A stretch of DNA of 8,742 nt from AC-69 sp036519575 (GCA_036519575.1 DATDKZ010000175.1:1-8742); one strand, 5' to 3'; shown: positions 1 to 6,788, counted from the stretch's first letter. The notes: generated by a model not told the origin, from the letters alone. Numbers and translations: made by a program.

Positions 1-561
1 CAGATCAGGGGGTACCGGGAGTCACCCACCGTGTTCTTCACGGGCGCGACCACAACCGCGTGCGGCAGGGCAACCACCGAGGTCGGCCCGTTCTACTGTC
101 CCCCCGACGCGAGCGTGTACATCGACCTCGGGTTCTTCCAGGAGCTCGTCGACCGATTCGGGGCCGCCGGCGGTCCCCTCGCGCAGGCGTACGTGCTCGC
201 GCACGAGTACGGGCATCATGTCCAGGACTTGCTCGGCATCCTCGATCGGATCGGGAACGATCGGGAGGGACCGCAGAGCGCGGGCGTCCGGTCGGAGCTA
301 CAGGCCGATTGCTTCGCCGGCGTCTGGACGGCGAATGCCGTCGAGACCGGTTATATCGCACGGATCACCGATCAGGACATCGCCGACGCCCTGAGCGCTG
401 CAGCCGCGGTGGGCGACGACCGCATCCAGCGCGAGTTTCAAGGGCAGGTGAATCGCGAGACATGGACGCACGGCTCGTCGGCGGATCGGCAGCAGTGGTT
501 CCAGACCGGCTATCGGTCCGGCGATCCGCGCGCCTGTGACACGTTCCGCGGTTCGATCTGA
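1..561 (+). CDS. Neutral zinc metallopeptidase, YpfJ family (5' end outside window)
   Basis: The reading frame is open from base 1 to the TGA at 559-561, so the gene starts upstream; 186 residues are visible of a family usually near 300 aa. The segment TACGRATTEVGPFYCP followed by VYIDLGFF is typical of YpfJ-type peptidases. The zinc motif HEYGHH (HExxH) lies at visible residues 68-73. The downstream ELQADCFAGVW segment is the family's conserved second motif and carries the probable third metal ligand. Paired cysteines (CGRA...FYC, and CDTF near the end) suggest an extracytoplasmic domain. Family members usually have an N-terminal membrane anchor, which would lie outside the window. The substrate is unknown. 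The gene is followed by a 91 bp gap with no clear terminator and does not look functionally tied to the cluster after it. Confidence 0.93.
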   Translation, partial: QIRGYRESPTVFFTGATTTACGRATTEVGPFYCPPDASVYIDLGFFQELVDRFGAAGGPLAQAYVLAHEYGHHVQDLLGILDRIGNDREGPQSAGVRSELQADCFAGVWTANAVETGYIARITDQDIADALSAAAAVGDDRIQREFQGQVNRETWTHGSSADRQQWFQTGYRSGDPRACDTFRGSI

Positions 562-652
562 GGCCTCCAAGCCGCAGGGACTTGCTCGCGGCGTCGTCTA
601 CCGCGGGTCGCCGATCCATCGCCGACGATCGGGTACAGGGGATGATCAAGGG

Positions 653-1663
653 ATGGCACGCAAGGGGGTCATCTCGCTCGTCGTTCCCGGAAGCCTTTAC
701 CGCATCACCGGTGGAAACGTGTACGACGAGGTCGTTCTCGGTGCCCTGCAAGCGCGTGGCTGGGAAACGCTGGTCGTCGAGCCCGGGCGGATCCCTTCCT
801 CCTCCGACCTCGTCATCGTGGACAGCCTGGCCTTCCGGCATAGGCCCGCTCGAACAAACGCTCCGTCCGTGGCGCTGGTCCATCAGCTCGCAGGCGAAGC
901 GAACGGCCGGGGGGGTCGGGCGGAGGCTGAACGATCCGCGCTGCAGGGCTGTCACCGCGTGATCGCGGTGAGCGAGTGGCTGCGTCGACGCCTGGAGACG
1001 ATCACCCGGTCGCCCATCGAGGTCATCTCGCCGGGGCGCGACCGCTGTTTCGTGGCGTCCCCGTCCTCCCTTGAGGACGGCTTGGTCCTCTGCGTCGGGA
1101 ACGCCGAACCCGAGAAGGGTGTGTCGCAGGCCATCGAGGCTGCCGGGGTCGCGGGCCGGCCGGGATCCACGATGGTGGTGGTAGGCGACCTGGAGGCCGA
1201 CCCTCGCGAGGCCCAGATGATTCACGCGGTCGCGTCGGCCGCAGGCCCTCGGGTTCGCCTCGCGGGCGTCCTCTCGCCCGGTGAGCTGGCCGACCTGTAC
1301 TCGAAGGCTCGTGTGTTCGTGACCGCTTCCCGATACGAGGGGTGGCCGATCGCCGTCGCCGAAGCCATGGCCAGCGGGGTTCCTGTGGTCGGGTTCGACA
1401 TCCCGGGGCTCCGTGAGCTCGTTCGGCCTGGAACGGACGGACTGCTTGTCGCGCCCGGTGACGTCGCCGCCCTGGGTCGCGCCGTGGCTGCGCTGCTCTC
1501 GAACCGAACACTGGCCGCAGCGCTCGGGGCCTCGGCTCGCGAGAGCGCGATGGGCTGGCTCACGTGGCAGGAGTGTGGCGAGCGCTTCGCCGACACCATG
1601 GAGGGCGTGATCCGGCTGGAGAGGAGTGGGGCGGGCGATGCCAGCCGAAGCGAGGCTACGTGA
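653..1663 (+). CDS. GT4-family glycosyltransferase
   Basis: A 336-residue GT-B glycosyltransferase. The N-terminal half opens with a beta strand and a Gly-rich loop (VISLVVPGSLYRITGGNVYDE). The C-terminal half carries GNAEPEKG and the GT4 E-x7-E motif (E229 and E237 in YEGWPIAVAEA), followed by ASGVPVVGFDIPGLRELV. This is the nucleotide-sugar binding half of family 4 retaining transferases. The ATG at 653 was chosen because the homologous strand begins right after it and an AGGGG lies at 637-641; the frame is open further upstream but that part looks non-coding. No membrane segment is visible, so the enzyme is probably cytosolic or peripheral. Its 3' end overlaps the convergent PTPS gene by 8 bp. 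Position inside the pterin/pyrimidine-type set suggests it may glycosylate that product, by analogy with pterin glycosyltransferases of cyanobacteria. Acceptor and donor cannot be read from sequence. Confidence 0.9.
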   Translation: MARKGVISLVVPGSLYRITGGNVYDEVVLGALQARGWETLVVEPGRIPSSSDLVIVDSLAFRHRPARTNAPSVALVHQLAGEANGRGGRAEAERSALQGCHRVIAVSEWLRRRLETITRSPIEVISPGRDRCFVASPSSLEDGLVLCVGNAEPEKGVSQAIEAAGVAGRPGSTMVVVGDLEADPREAQMIHAVASAAGPRVRLAGVLSPGELADLYSKARVFVTASRYEGWPIAVAEAMASGVPVVGFDIPGLRELVRPGTDGLLVAPGDVAALGRAVAALLSNRTLAAALGASARESAMGWLTWQECGERFADTMEGVIRLERSGAGDASRSEAT

Positions 1664-2060
1664 AAGGTGGTGCTCCGGGCGGGCCTGCGTAGCCCCCGAA
1701 CGAATCAGACGACTCCCACACTCGGATGGCGATCCTGTCCGAAAAGGTCGGAGTCAGGGCGGCGGACAGCCGCTCGTGCAACCATCCGGCGAGGATCTCC
1801 ACGGTGACGCCCGCCTCAAACGACGGACGGACCACTTCCTGGAGGTCCTTGGCTGCGAGGCCCTGGGCCACGCGGCGCACGGCCTCCGTCAGGACGTCGA
1901 GGTCGACGACCATGCCGCGATCGTCGAGGCCCGTTCGGGCGGCCACGGCTTCCACGCGATACCGGTGCGAGTGACGGTTCCCCTCCGGACCCTCCGCATC
2001 GGGCATCAGGTGGAAGGCCTCGAACTCCACAGTCGTCCCGACCTCGAACACGCCGGTCAT
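1656..2060 (-). CDS. 6-pyruvoyl-tetrahydropterin synthase / QueD superfamily protein with altered active site
   Basis: A 134-residue protein of the T-fold PTPS/QueD family, whose members convert dihydroneopterin triphosphate to various 6-substituted pterins. Zinc ligands are intact: H17 (in FEAFH), H30 and H32 (in RHSHRY). The substrate-anchoring Glu is kept as E116 in RVWES, and TVEILAGWLHERL matches the family's PT-E-x-LA helix. The catalytic Cys of CxxxHGH is replaced by Glu (E26 in EGNRHSH), the change that marks PTPS-III enzymes, which make 6-hydroxymethyl-dihydropterin. In addition, the LDHxxLN motif carrying catalytic Asp/His reads LAAKDLQ (residues 68-74), so that pair is absent. The reaction therefore probably differs from QueD or true PTPS. 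The ATG overlaps the stop of the upstream dehydrogenase (ATGA), so translation is likely coupled. It is the last gene of the minus-strand operon. Confidence 0.88.
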   Translation of the reverse strand: MTGVFEVGTTVEFEAFHLMPDAEGPEGNRHSHRYRVEAVAARTGLDDRGMVVDLDVLTEAVRRVAQGLAAKDLQEVVRPSFEAGVTVEILAGWLHERLSAALTPTFSDRIAIRVWESSDSFGGYAGPPGAPPFT

Positions 2061-3049
2061 GGGTATCGAATGGCCGCGTGGATGAGGCCGGGTGTACCTC
2101 TGTCGATGGCCTCGTAGGCGGCGGGTGCGTCGTCGAAGTCGAACGCGTGGGACGCGAGGGCTGAGAGCGGCAACTCCGTCAGGAGATCCCGAGCAGCGAG
2201 CCGTCGCCCCTCCCGGTCCCATCGCTTCGACTGGGAGGCCGGGATCGTGGAGACCTGGCTACTTCGCACGGTGAGGCGTCGTCGGTGGAAGGAGCCACCC
2301 AGGGGAAGCGTGACAGGCTTGGTCCCGTACCACGAGGCAACGATACAGGTCCCCTCGGTCCTCAGGAGGTCAAGGCTCTGCCCCAGGGCGCTCGGGTTCC
2401 CGGAGGCCTCGACCACGAAATCCAGGCCACGGCCGTCGGTCGCCTCCGTGACTGCCGGCTCAACCTCATCCGGATTCACCACCCGAATCCCGAACGACGC
2501 TGCGGCGGCCTGCCGCCAGGGCAGCGGATCCGTCCCGATGACCAGAGCCCCAGACCGCTCGATCAGCGCTCCGGCCAGGGTCCCGACGACCCCCAGCCCC
2601 ACGACCATCACCGCGTCGCCCGAGCTCGCTCCCACGTCGACCGCGACCTGCAGGGCCGTCTCGACCAGCGGAAGAAGTGTCCCGAGGCGGGGATCGGCTC
2701 CCTGAAGGGGGACGAGGTCCTCTATCCGCGCAACGAAATGGTCTTGATGCGGATGGAAAACGAAGACGGGAGCGCCCTCCGCCAGGGAGGAGGTCGAGCG
2801 CTCCACCGCTCCCACACAGCTGTACCCGTACCGGAACGGATAGGCGAACGAGCCCCCGAGCGTCCCGATGGTTTCGTCCAGGACCCAGGTCGGATCGACC
2901 TCGCCCCGGTATGCCAGCATCTCGGTTCCCGCACTGATTCCCGAGAACTCCGTTCGAATCACGACCTCATCCGCTCTGGGCGCCTCCACGTCGACGTCGC
3001 GGATCTCCACCTTTCGCGGAGCCACGAAATACAAGGCTCGAGCCCTCAT
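2057..3049 (-). CDS. Medium-chain dehydrogenase/reductase (zinc-type alcohol dehydrogenase-like, BchC-like)
   Basis: A 330-residue MDR-superfamily oxidoreductase. A GroES-like N-terminal domain (residues 1 to about 130) is followed by a Rossmann domain with GLGVVG at 151-156 and an acidic residue at the end of the next strand (IGTDPLP), suggesting NAD(H) or NADP(H). The usual GICGTD loop, where Cys binds catalytic zinc, reads SGISAGTEM (36-44), and the GHE motif region reads FVFHPHQDHF. This SGIS-x-GTE / YGY-x-x-VG / PHQ pattern resembles the branch containing bacteriochlorophyllide dehydrogenase BchC, so canonical zinc ligation is doubtful. The frame is open far upstream, but the ATG at 3047-3049 is chosen because the homology starts there (RALYF) and it overlaps the methyltransferase stop as ATGA. 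The same overlap recurs at its 3' end with the PTPS gene. It probably oxidises or reduces a side-chain hydroxyl in the cluster's pathway; the substrate is unknown. Confidence 0.88.
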   Translation of the reverse strand: MRARALYFVAPRKVEIRDVDVEAPRADEVVIRTEFSGISAGTEMLAYRGEVDPTWVLDETIGTLGGSFAYPFRYGYSCVGAVERSTSSLAEGAPVFVFHPHQDHFVARIEDLVPLQGADPRLGTLLPLVETALQVAVDVGASSGDAVMVVGLGVVGTLAGALIERSGALVIGTDPLPWRQAAAASFGIRVVNPDEVEPAVTEATDGRGLDFVVEASGNPSALGQSLDLLRTEGTCIVASWYGTKPVTLPLGGSFHRRRLTVRSSQVSTIPASQSKRWDREGRRLAARDLLTELPLSALASHAFDFDDAPAAYEAIDRGTPGLIHAAIRYP

Positions 3050-3699
3050 GGGCGACGGGCCGCGACCAAGACTGGGACCAGACGGCGGTCGGCCAGGTCC
3101 CTCCGGAGCAACGCATCGTCTGCGTCGAGTGCACCAGGGATCCCTGCCCCCGGCCACGACAGGATCCGGGCCTCGATAAGGCCCGAGGCTTCGAGGAACG
3201 ACAGCAGGACCTTCTGGGTCAGGGCGTGCCAGGGCGAAGGGGCCGACCGGGCGAATCGAGGGGGACGGATCCCGTCCCACAGGGCCTCCGTTACGAGGAT
3301 CACGCCACCGGGACGCAGGACCCGAACCGCCTCCCGGCCGAACCCCAAGAGATCGGGAAGATGCCCGACGACACCAAGACACCAGACCTGGTCGATCGTG
3401 CCATCGGCGAATGGCAGAGCAGCCACGTCGGCGGCAACGACGCGAACGCATCCGACGCCTGCTCGGTCGCGGGCGATGGAGAGCAGTCTGGGAAGGAGAT
3501 CCACCGCGATGACCTCGCACCCGGTCAGGTTCGCCAAGCGGCGAGCTGGACCACCGATGCCGCACCCGGCGTCCATGACCCGACAGCCAGGCCCGGTAGC
3601 GGCGTACGCGGCGATGCGCTCGACCATCTCAGGAGGTCCGGACCAATGCTCGGAACGGCCCGCTGCTTGCGAGAGGTAGTGCGTGCTCAGCTCGGTCAC
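3046..3699 (-). CDS. Class I SAM-dependent methyltransferase
   Basis: A 217-residue Rossmann-fold methyltransferase. Motif I is VMDAGCGIGGPARRLA (residues 41 onward, D43-x-GCG-x-GG), followed by VIAVDLLP (ribose-binding acidic residue), AADVAALPFADGTIDQVWCLGVVGHLPD (motifs II/III) and LRPGGVILVTE. This is the layout of small-molecule UbiE/ERG6-type methyltransferases. I chose the GTG at 3699 (VTELSTHYL). The 23 codons between an in-frame GTG at 3768 and this one have clearly lower G/C at third positions than the gene. A TATACG hexamer ends 6 nt upstream of this GTG, as in leaderless actinobacterial transcripts. The longer form is not excluded. It is first of three coupled genes, with the next gene's ATG overlapping its stop. 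The target is probably an O, N or C atom of the cluster's metabolite. Confidence 0.88.
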   Translation of the reverse strand: MTELSTHYLSQAAGRSEHWSGPPEMVERIAAYAATGPGCRVMDAGCGIGGPARRLANLTGCEVIAVDLLPRLLSIARDRAGVGCVRVVAADVAALPFADGTIDQVWCLGVVGHLPDLLGFGREAVRVLRPGGVILVTEALWDGIRPPRFARSAPSPWHALTQKVLLSFLEASGLIEARILSWPGAGIPGALDADDALLRRDLADRRLVPVLVAARRP

Positions 3700-3705
3700 T
3701 CGGGC

Positions 3706-3733
3706 CGTATACCCGGCCGCAATTCCGAGCAAA
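3706..3733 (-). promoter_or_regulatory. Candidate promoter for the methyltransferase-dehydrogenase-PTPS operon
   Basis: Read on the minus strand, TTTGCT (3733-3728) stands 16 nt before TATACG (3711-3706), and GCCCGA then separates it from the GTG at 3699. The hexamer-to-GTG distance fits a leaderless transcript. The TATACG sits in a near-palindrome, GGCCGTATACCCGGCC on the plus strand, which could also be an operator for the divergent pair. The -10 lacks the final T of the consensus. Confidence 0.35.
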
Positions 3734-3757
3734 CTGGAACCGACAGGGCCTCCGCGT

Positions 3758-3763
3758 TTGACA
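3758..3763 (+). promoter_or_regulatory. Consensus-like -35 hexamer facing the cyclohydrolase fusion gene
   Basis: TTGACA, a perfect sigma-70-type -35, lies 27 bp before the GTG at 3790. No good -10 follows at 16-18 bp (the region reads AGATGGAG). If it is real, transcription would begin at or just after the GTG at 3790. That would imply a leaderless start there or use of the TTG at 3898. Confidence 0.25.
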
Positions 3764-3789
3764 TCCACAGTGAGTGGGAAGATGGAGCC

Positions 3790-5211
3790 GTGCCCTCCCC
3801 TCCGACCGAGGCCGGCTCCTCGGACCAGAGCTCACGCCAGGACGAGCAGCGGGCTTCCAACGGAAGAACGGGCGCGTTCCCTCGGGAGGTCGCCCGGTTG
3901 CTGCTTCCCACCCCGTTCGGCGAATTCGACCTTCGGGCGTTCGAGTCGGAGACCGGCTTCATCTACCTCGCGCTCGTCAAGGGGCGGATCGCCGAGGGCC
4001 ACTCCGTTCTCACCCGTGTCCATTCCGAGTGCCTGACGGGGGATGCTCTCGGTTCCCTCCGGTGCGACTGTGGCGTCCAGCTGCGGATGGGGCTACGGGC
4101 CATCGCCGCCGAGGGCCGTGGCGTCGTGATCTACGTCACGGGCCACGAAGGCAGAGGCATCGGGCTGCTCAACAAGCTTCGGGCCTACGTCCTGCAGGAC
4201 GAGGGAGCCGACACTGTCGAGGCGAACCACAAGCTGGGGTTCCTGGCTGACGTGCGCGACTACCAGGACGCAGCCCGCGTCCTGACCCTTCTGGGGGTTC
4301 GGAGTGTCCGGCTCATCACGAACAACCCCCAGAAACGACGCGGGTTGGAAGCGGCCGATCTCGCGGTGGAGGCCATCCTCCCTCTTCCGGTCGCGGGCCA
4401 CGCTCGAAACCGGCGATACCTCGAGGCGAAGCGTCGACGACTCGGTCACCTGGAAGCCTCGGCGTCGCTGCCCGAGCCTCCACGCGCCGACGTCGCAGAC
4501 GTCACGGAATTGCTGGGCACGGTTGGTGACCATGGCTGGAGGCCTCATGTGATCGTGAAGTTCGCCCAGACGCTGGACGGGAGGATCGCCACGTCAACCG
4601 GCGATTCGAAGTGGATCAGCGGCGAGAGGGAACGAACGATCTCCCATGCCCTTCGGGCAGCATGCGACGCCTTGCTCGTGGGAGTGGGGACGGTCCTGAC
4701 CGACGATCCTCAACTGACCGTTCGCCTGGTCCCGGGCTCGTCACCCCTCCGCGTCGTCCTGGATTCGAGGCTCCGGATCCCGATCGGCGCACGGGTCCTG
4801 GAGGGGGATGCCACGACCGTCGTCCTCACTACCAGCCTGGCCCCGGACGAGCGCCGGCACACACTCCTCGCCAGGGGGGTGGCCGTCCGCCAGGTCGACG
4901 AAGGGCCCGGTGGGGTCGATCTTGCGTCTGGGCTGCGCGTTCTCCGCGGCATGGGCATCCGCTCGCTGCTCGTGGAAGGTGGGAGCCGGGTGATCACATC
5001 CATGCTCGGCGCGGACGTCGTCGATCGGGTGATCGTGGGGATCGCTCCGGCCATCCTCGGGTCCGGGAGGGAGGCGGTTGGCGACCTCGGCTCCATTCGC
5101 GTAGCCGATGCTCTGCGAGTGGGAAACCGATCGGTCCACGTCGCGGGGGACGATCTCCTCGTGGCCGGCGACGTCCTTCCCGTTGCGGCTCGCCGAACCG
5201 CCACGGGCTGA
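3790..5211 (+). CDS. Fusion of GTP cyclohydrolase II and RibD-type pyrimidine reductase
   Basis: A 473-residue two-domain protein. Residues about 30-222 are GTP cyclohydrolase II: zinc cysteines C81, C92 and C94 (SECLTGDALGSLRCDCG), HEGRGIGLLNKLRAY with catalytic Tyr133, R156 in DVRDY, and LITNNPQKRRGL. Residues 252 to about 466 are the RibD C-terminal, DHFR-like reductase: TLDGRIAT (D263), SKWISG, GVGTVLTDDP (298-307), LRVVLDSRLRIP and LVEGG (E396). Expected chemistry is GTP to 2,5-diamino-6-ribosylamino-pyrimidinone phosphate, then NADPH reduction to the ribityl form. No RibD deaminase domain or RibB domain is present. The GTG at 3790 is preferred because third positions are over 80% G/C from there and EVARLLLPTPFGEF aligns with the family N-terminus. 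A TTG at 3898 with GGGAGG 8 nt upstream is a real alternative (437 aa). The gene diverges from the methyltransferase operon. Confidence 0.92.
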   Translation: MPSPPTEAGSSDQSSRQDEQRASNGRTGAFPREVARLLLPTPFGEFDLRAFESETGFIYLALVKGRIAEGHSVLTRVHSECLTGDALGSLRCDCGVQLRMGLRAIAAEGRGVVIYVTGHEGRGIGLLNKLRAYVLQDEGADTVEANHKLGFLADVRDYQDAARVLTLLGVRSVRLITNNPQKRRGLEAADLAVEAILPLPVAGHARNRRYLEAKRRRLGHLEASASLPEPPRADVADVTELLGTVGDHGWRPHVIVKFAQTLDGRIATSTGDSKWISGERERTISHALRAACDALLVGVGTVLTDDPQLTVRLVPGSSPLRVVLDSRLRIPIGARVLEGDATTVVLTTSLAPDERRHTLLARGVAVRQVDEGPGGVDLASGLRVLRGMGIRSLLVEGGSRVITSMLGADVVDRVIVGIAPAILGSGREAVGDLGSIRVADALRVGNRSVHVAGDDLLVAGDVLPVAARRTATG

Positions 5212-5280
5212 ACGGTCCAGTAGCCCGGCGCTGAGGACCTCTCCAGATTTGCGGCATCGGGTGCGACACGTGGGCGGTGA

Positions 5281-6339
5281 TCAGTGCGCCGTGCGCCCAA
5301 GGAAGGAACGATCGCCGATCCACTGACCGGGAGGTGCGGCCAGTAACACAACGATCGCATCCAGTCGCGGCGCATACTTCGCACGCTTCTCCGTGAATGA
5401 GGCGAACGCCTCATCCACCGGCCGGATCGCGAAACCGTCGTTCTTCATGTCGTTCAGAACGTCCTCGAATTCGTTGCGCTGGATCACCGACTCCCGCTCC
5501 GTCAGCCGGAAGTAGTAGAAGAGGTCCTCGACCGCGTGGACCCCCGTCCCGTACAGGAGTTTGGCGCGCTCGTCGGACTCGTCATCGACCGAGGTGAGGA
5601 TGAGCGTGGCCGCGTCGAGCACGGAGCCGAGTGAGGTGACCCAGGACGTGTAGTCGTGCGGCGAACGGAACAAGGCGAGGATGGGATAGGACATGTGGCT
5701 CTCCAGCACGTCGGCTACCCATCGCTCCCACTCCGCGAAGAGCTGCGGCAAGGACGAGGCCACGCCGGCGCTCCCCATCCGGTGGAGGAGTTCGGGCCCA
5801 GAAGGAGGGGACCCGGCCCGGGCGTCGAGAAGCAGCACGCCGACCTCACGGCGGTTGAAGGCCTGGTACAACACTGGGAGATAAGCGATCACCACCGCGA
5901 ACAGCCCAAGTCCGGTCGCGCCCTCGGCGACCGCGACGGCCCGGGTCCATCCGGTAACGCCGCCTCCCACCCCGAGTGTGAACAGGTCGGCCCCGCTGTA
6001 GTACAGGGCGTTTCCGAACGAGCCGCCGCCTGCCCTCATCCCGTGGACGAATGCTGGGCTCCACAGGATCAATGCGTAGGCCACCAAGGCGATGAACACC
6101 CAGCCGACCAGCAGGACGAAGAAGAAGAAAGGTGCCGCGGCAGCCAGGACCCGCTCCCGAGCCTGGACCGTCTTGGTCCTCAGGCCGACCCACCTCCAGG
6201 GGCGCCACATCGGCTGGAACAGCATCCTGCTCAAGCGGAAGCGCCCCCGCGCCGCCCGGGGCGTGACCAGGGTCCGGAACACGTCGACCAGCGTCCAGAC
6301 GAGCAAGACGATGCCCAGGGGGAGCGCGATCCACCGCAC
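5281..6339 (-). CDS. Potassium-channel-like membrane protein with long cytoplasmic C-terminus
   Basis: A 352-residue ion-channel family protein. Hydrophobic segments lie at about residues 3-22, 64-93 and 134-160, with a pore-loop segment between the last two (NALYYSGADLFTLGVGGG, 110-127). The selectivity-filter position reads TLGVG (121-125) rather than TVGYG. The C-terminal 190 residues are soluble and helical, including LPQLFAEWERWVADVLESH, MSYPILALFRSPHDYTSW and a D/E-rich SVDDESDE stretch. I recognise this as the tail typical of a bacterial two-TM potassium channel family with no known ligand. The GTG at 6339 is chosen because the first membrane helix follows directly; the frame extends upstream only over the cupin gene. 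The start lies 14 nt after the cupin stop, so the two are co-transcribed. It ends convergently with the cyclohydrolase fusion 69 bp away. Confidence 0.85.
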   Translation of the reverse strand: MRWIALPLGIVLLVWTLVDVFRTLVTPRAARGRFRLSRMLFQPMWRPWRWVGLRTKTVQARERVLAAAAPFFFFVLLVGWVFIALVAYALILWSPAFVHGMRAGGGSFGNALYYSGADLFTLGVGGGVTGWTRAVAVAEGATGLGLFAVVIAYLPVLYQAFNRREVGVLLLDARAGSPPSGPELLHRMGSAGVASSLPQLFAEWERWVADVLESHMSYPILALFRSPHDYTSWVTSLGSVLDAATLILTSVDDESDERAKLLYGTGVHAVEDLFYYFRLTERESVIQRNEFEDVLNDMKNDGFAIRPVDEAFASFTEKRAKYAPRLDAIVVLLAAPPGQWIGDRSFLGRTAH

Positions 6340-6353
6340 CGTTTCAGGCGCCC

Positions 6354-6725
6354 CTACGCGGGTCCGTCCACGTTGAACACCGGCTCGCCGGATCCCGAGC
6401 GCACCACGACGATCCTCGCCTCCTCCTCGTTCGGATTGCTCTCTCGATGGATGGCGCCGACGGCAACATGAAGGAAATCCCCGGGGCCGGCCTCGAGGAC
6501 CTCCGCGCCGCCGGGGCCGAACTCCATGCGAAGGACCCCTGAGAGCACGTAGATCGTGGACTCGAAGTCGCCGTGATGGTGCCACCCTGAGGCCATCCCC
6601 GCCTCGGTCCGGGCCACGCCCGCCCACTGTCGGTCGGTCGCGACAGCCTCTTCCCGCGTCATCCCGGGCGTCGGCGCCCCCTGGGTGCGTTCGTGGGGAC
6701 GGATCAATCGAACCCCTCCACCCAC
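6354..6725 (-). CDS. Small single-domain cupin
   Basis: A 123-residue protein with both cupin motifs. Motif 1 is GWHHHGDFESTIYVLSG, giving ligands H49, H51 and E55. Motif 2 is GPGDFLHVAVGAIHRESN, giving H93 and the conserved N97. All four metal ligands are present, so it should bind a divalent metal. Cupins of this size include isomerases, dioxygenases, and sensors or storage proteins; the sequence does not say which. The GTG start at 6725 is well supported by AGGAGG with 9 nt spacing. It is the first gene of a two-gene unit with the channel protein, separated by 14 nt. Co-transcription hints that the cupin may bind a ligand or metal relevant to channel function, but this is inference only. 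Confidence 0.85.
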   Translation of the reverse strand: MGGGVRLIRPHERTQGAPTPGMTREEAVATDRQWAGVARTEAGMASGWHHHGDFESTIYVLSGVLRMEFGPGGAEVLEAGPGDFLHVAVGAIHRESNPNEEEARIVVVRSGSGEPVFNVDGPA

Positions 6726-6788
6726 GTCGATAACCCTCCTCTTCCTGATGTGGTTCGAAGCGTACAGGTCCCCATCACGAGTGAGGAA

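Noticed and set aside
365..1225. Minus-strand frame opposite the peptidase and glycosyltransferase
   Set aside because: It is antisense to two recognised genes and no family motif is present.
2285..3679. Long plus-strand frame opposite the dehydrogenase and methyltransferase
   Set aside because: It is antisense to two well-supported genes, with low-complexity basic translation.
3700..3789. FMN riboswitch before the cyclohydrolase fusion
   Set aside because: The gap is too short for one and none of the conserved core is visible.
5656..6471. Long plus-strand frame opposite the channel and cupin
   Set aside because: It is a shadow of the minus-strand genes, rich in Pro, Gln and Arg with no motif.
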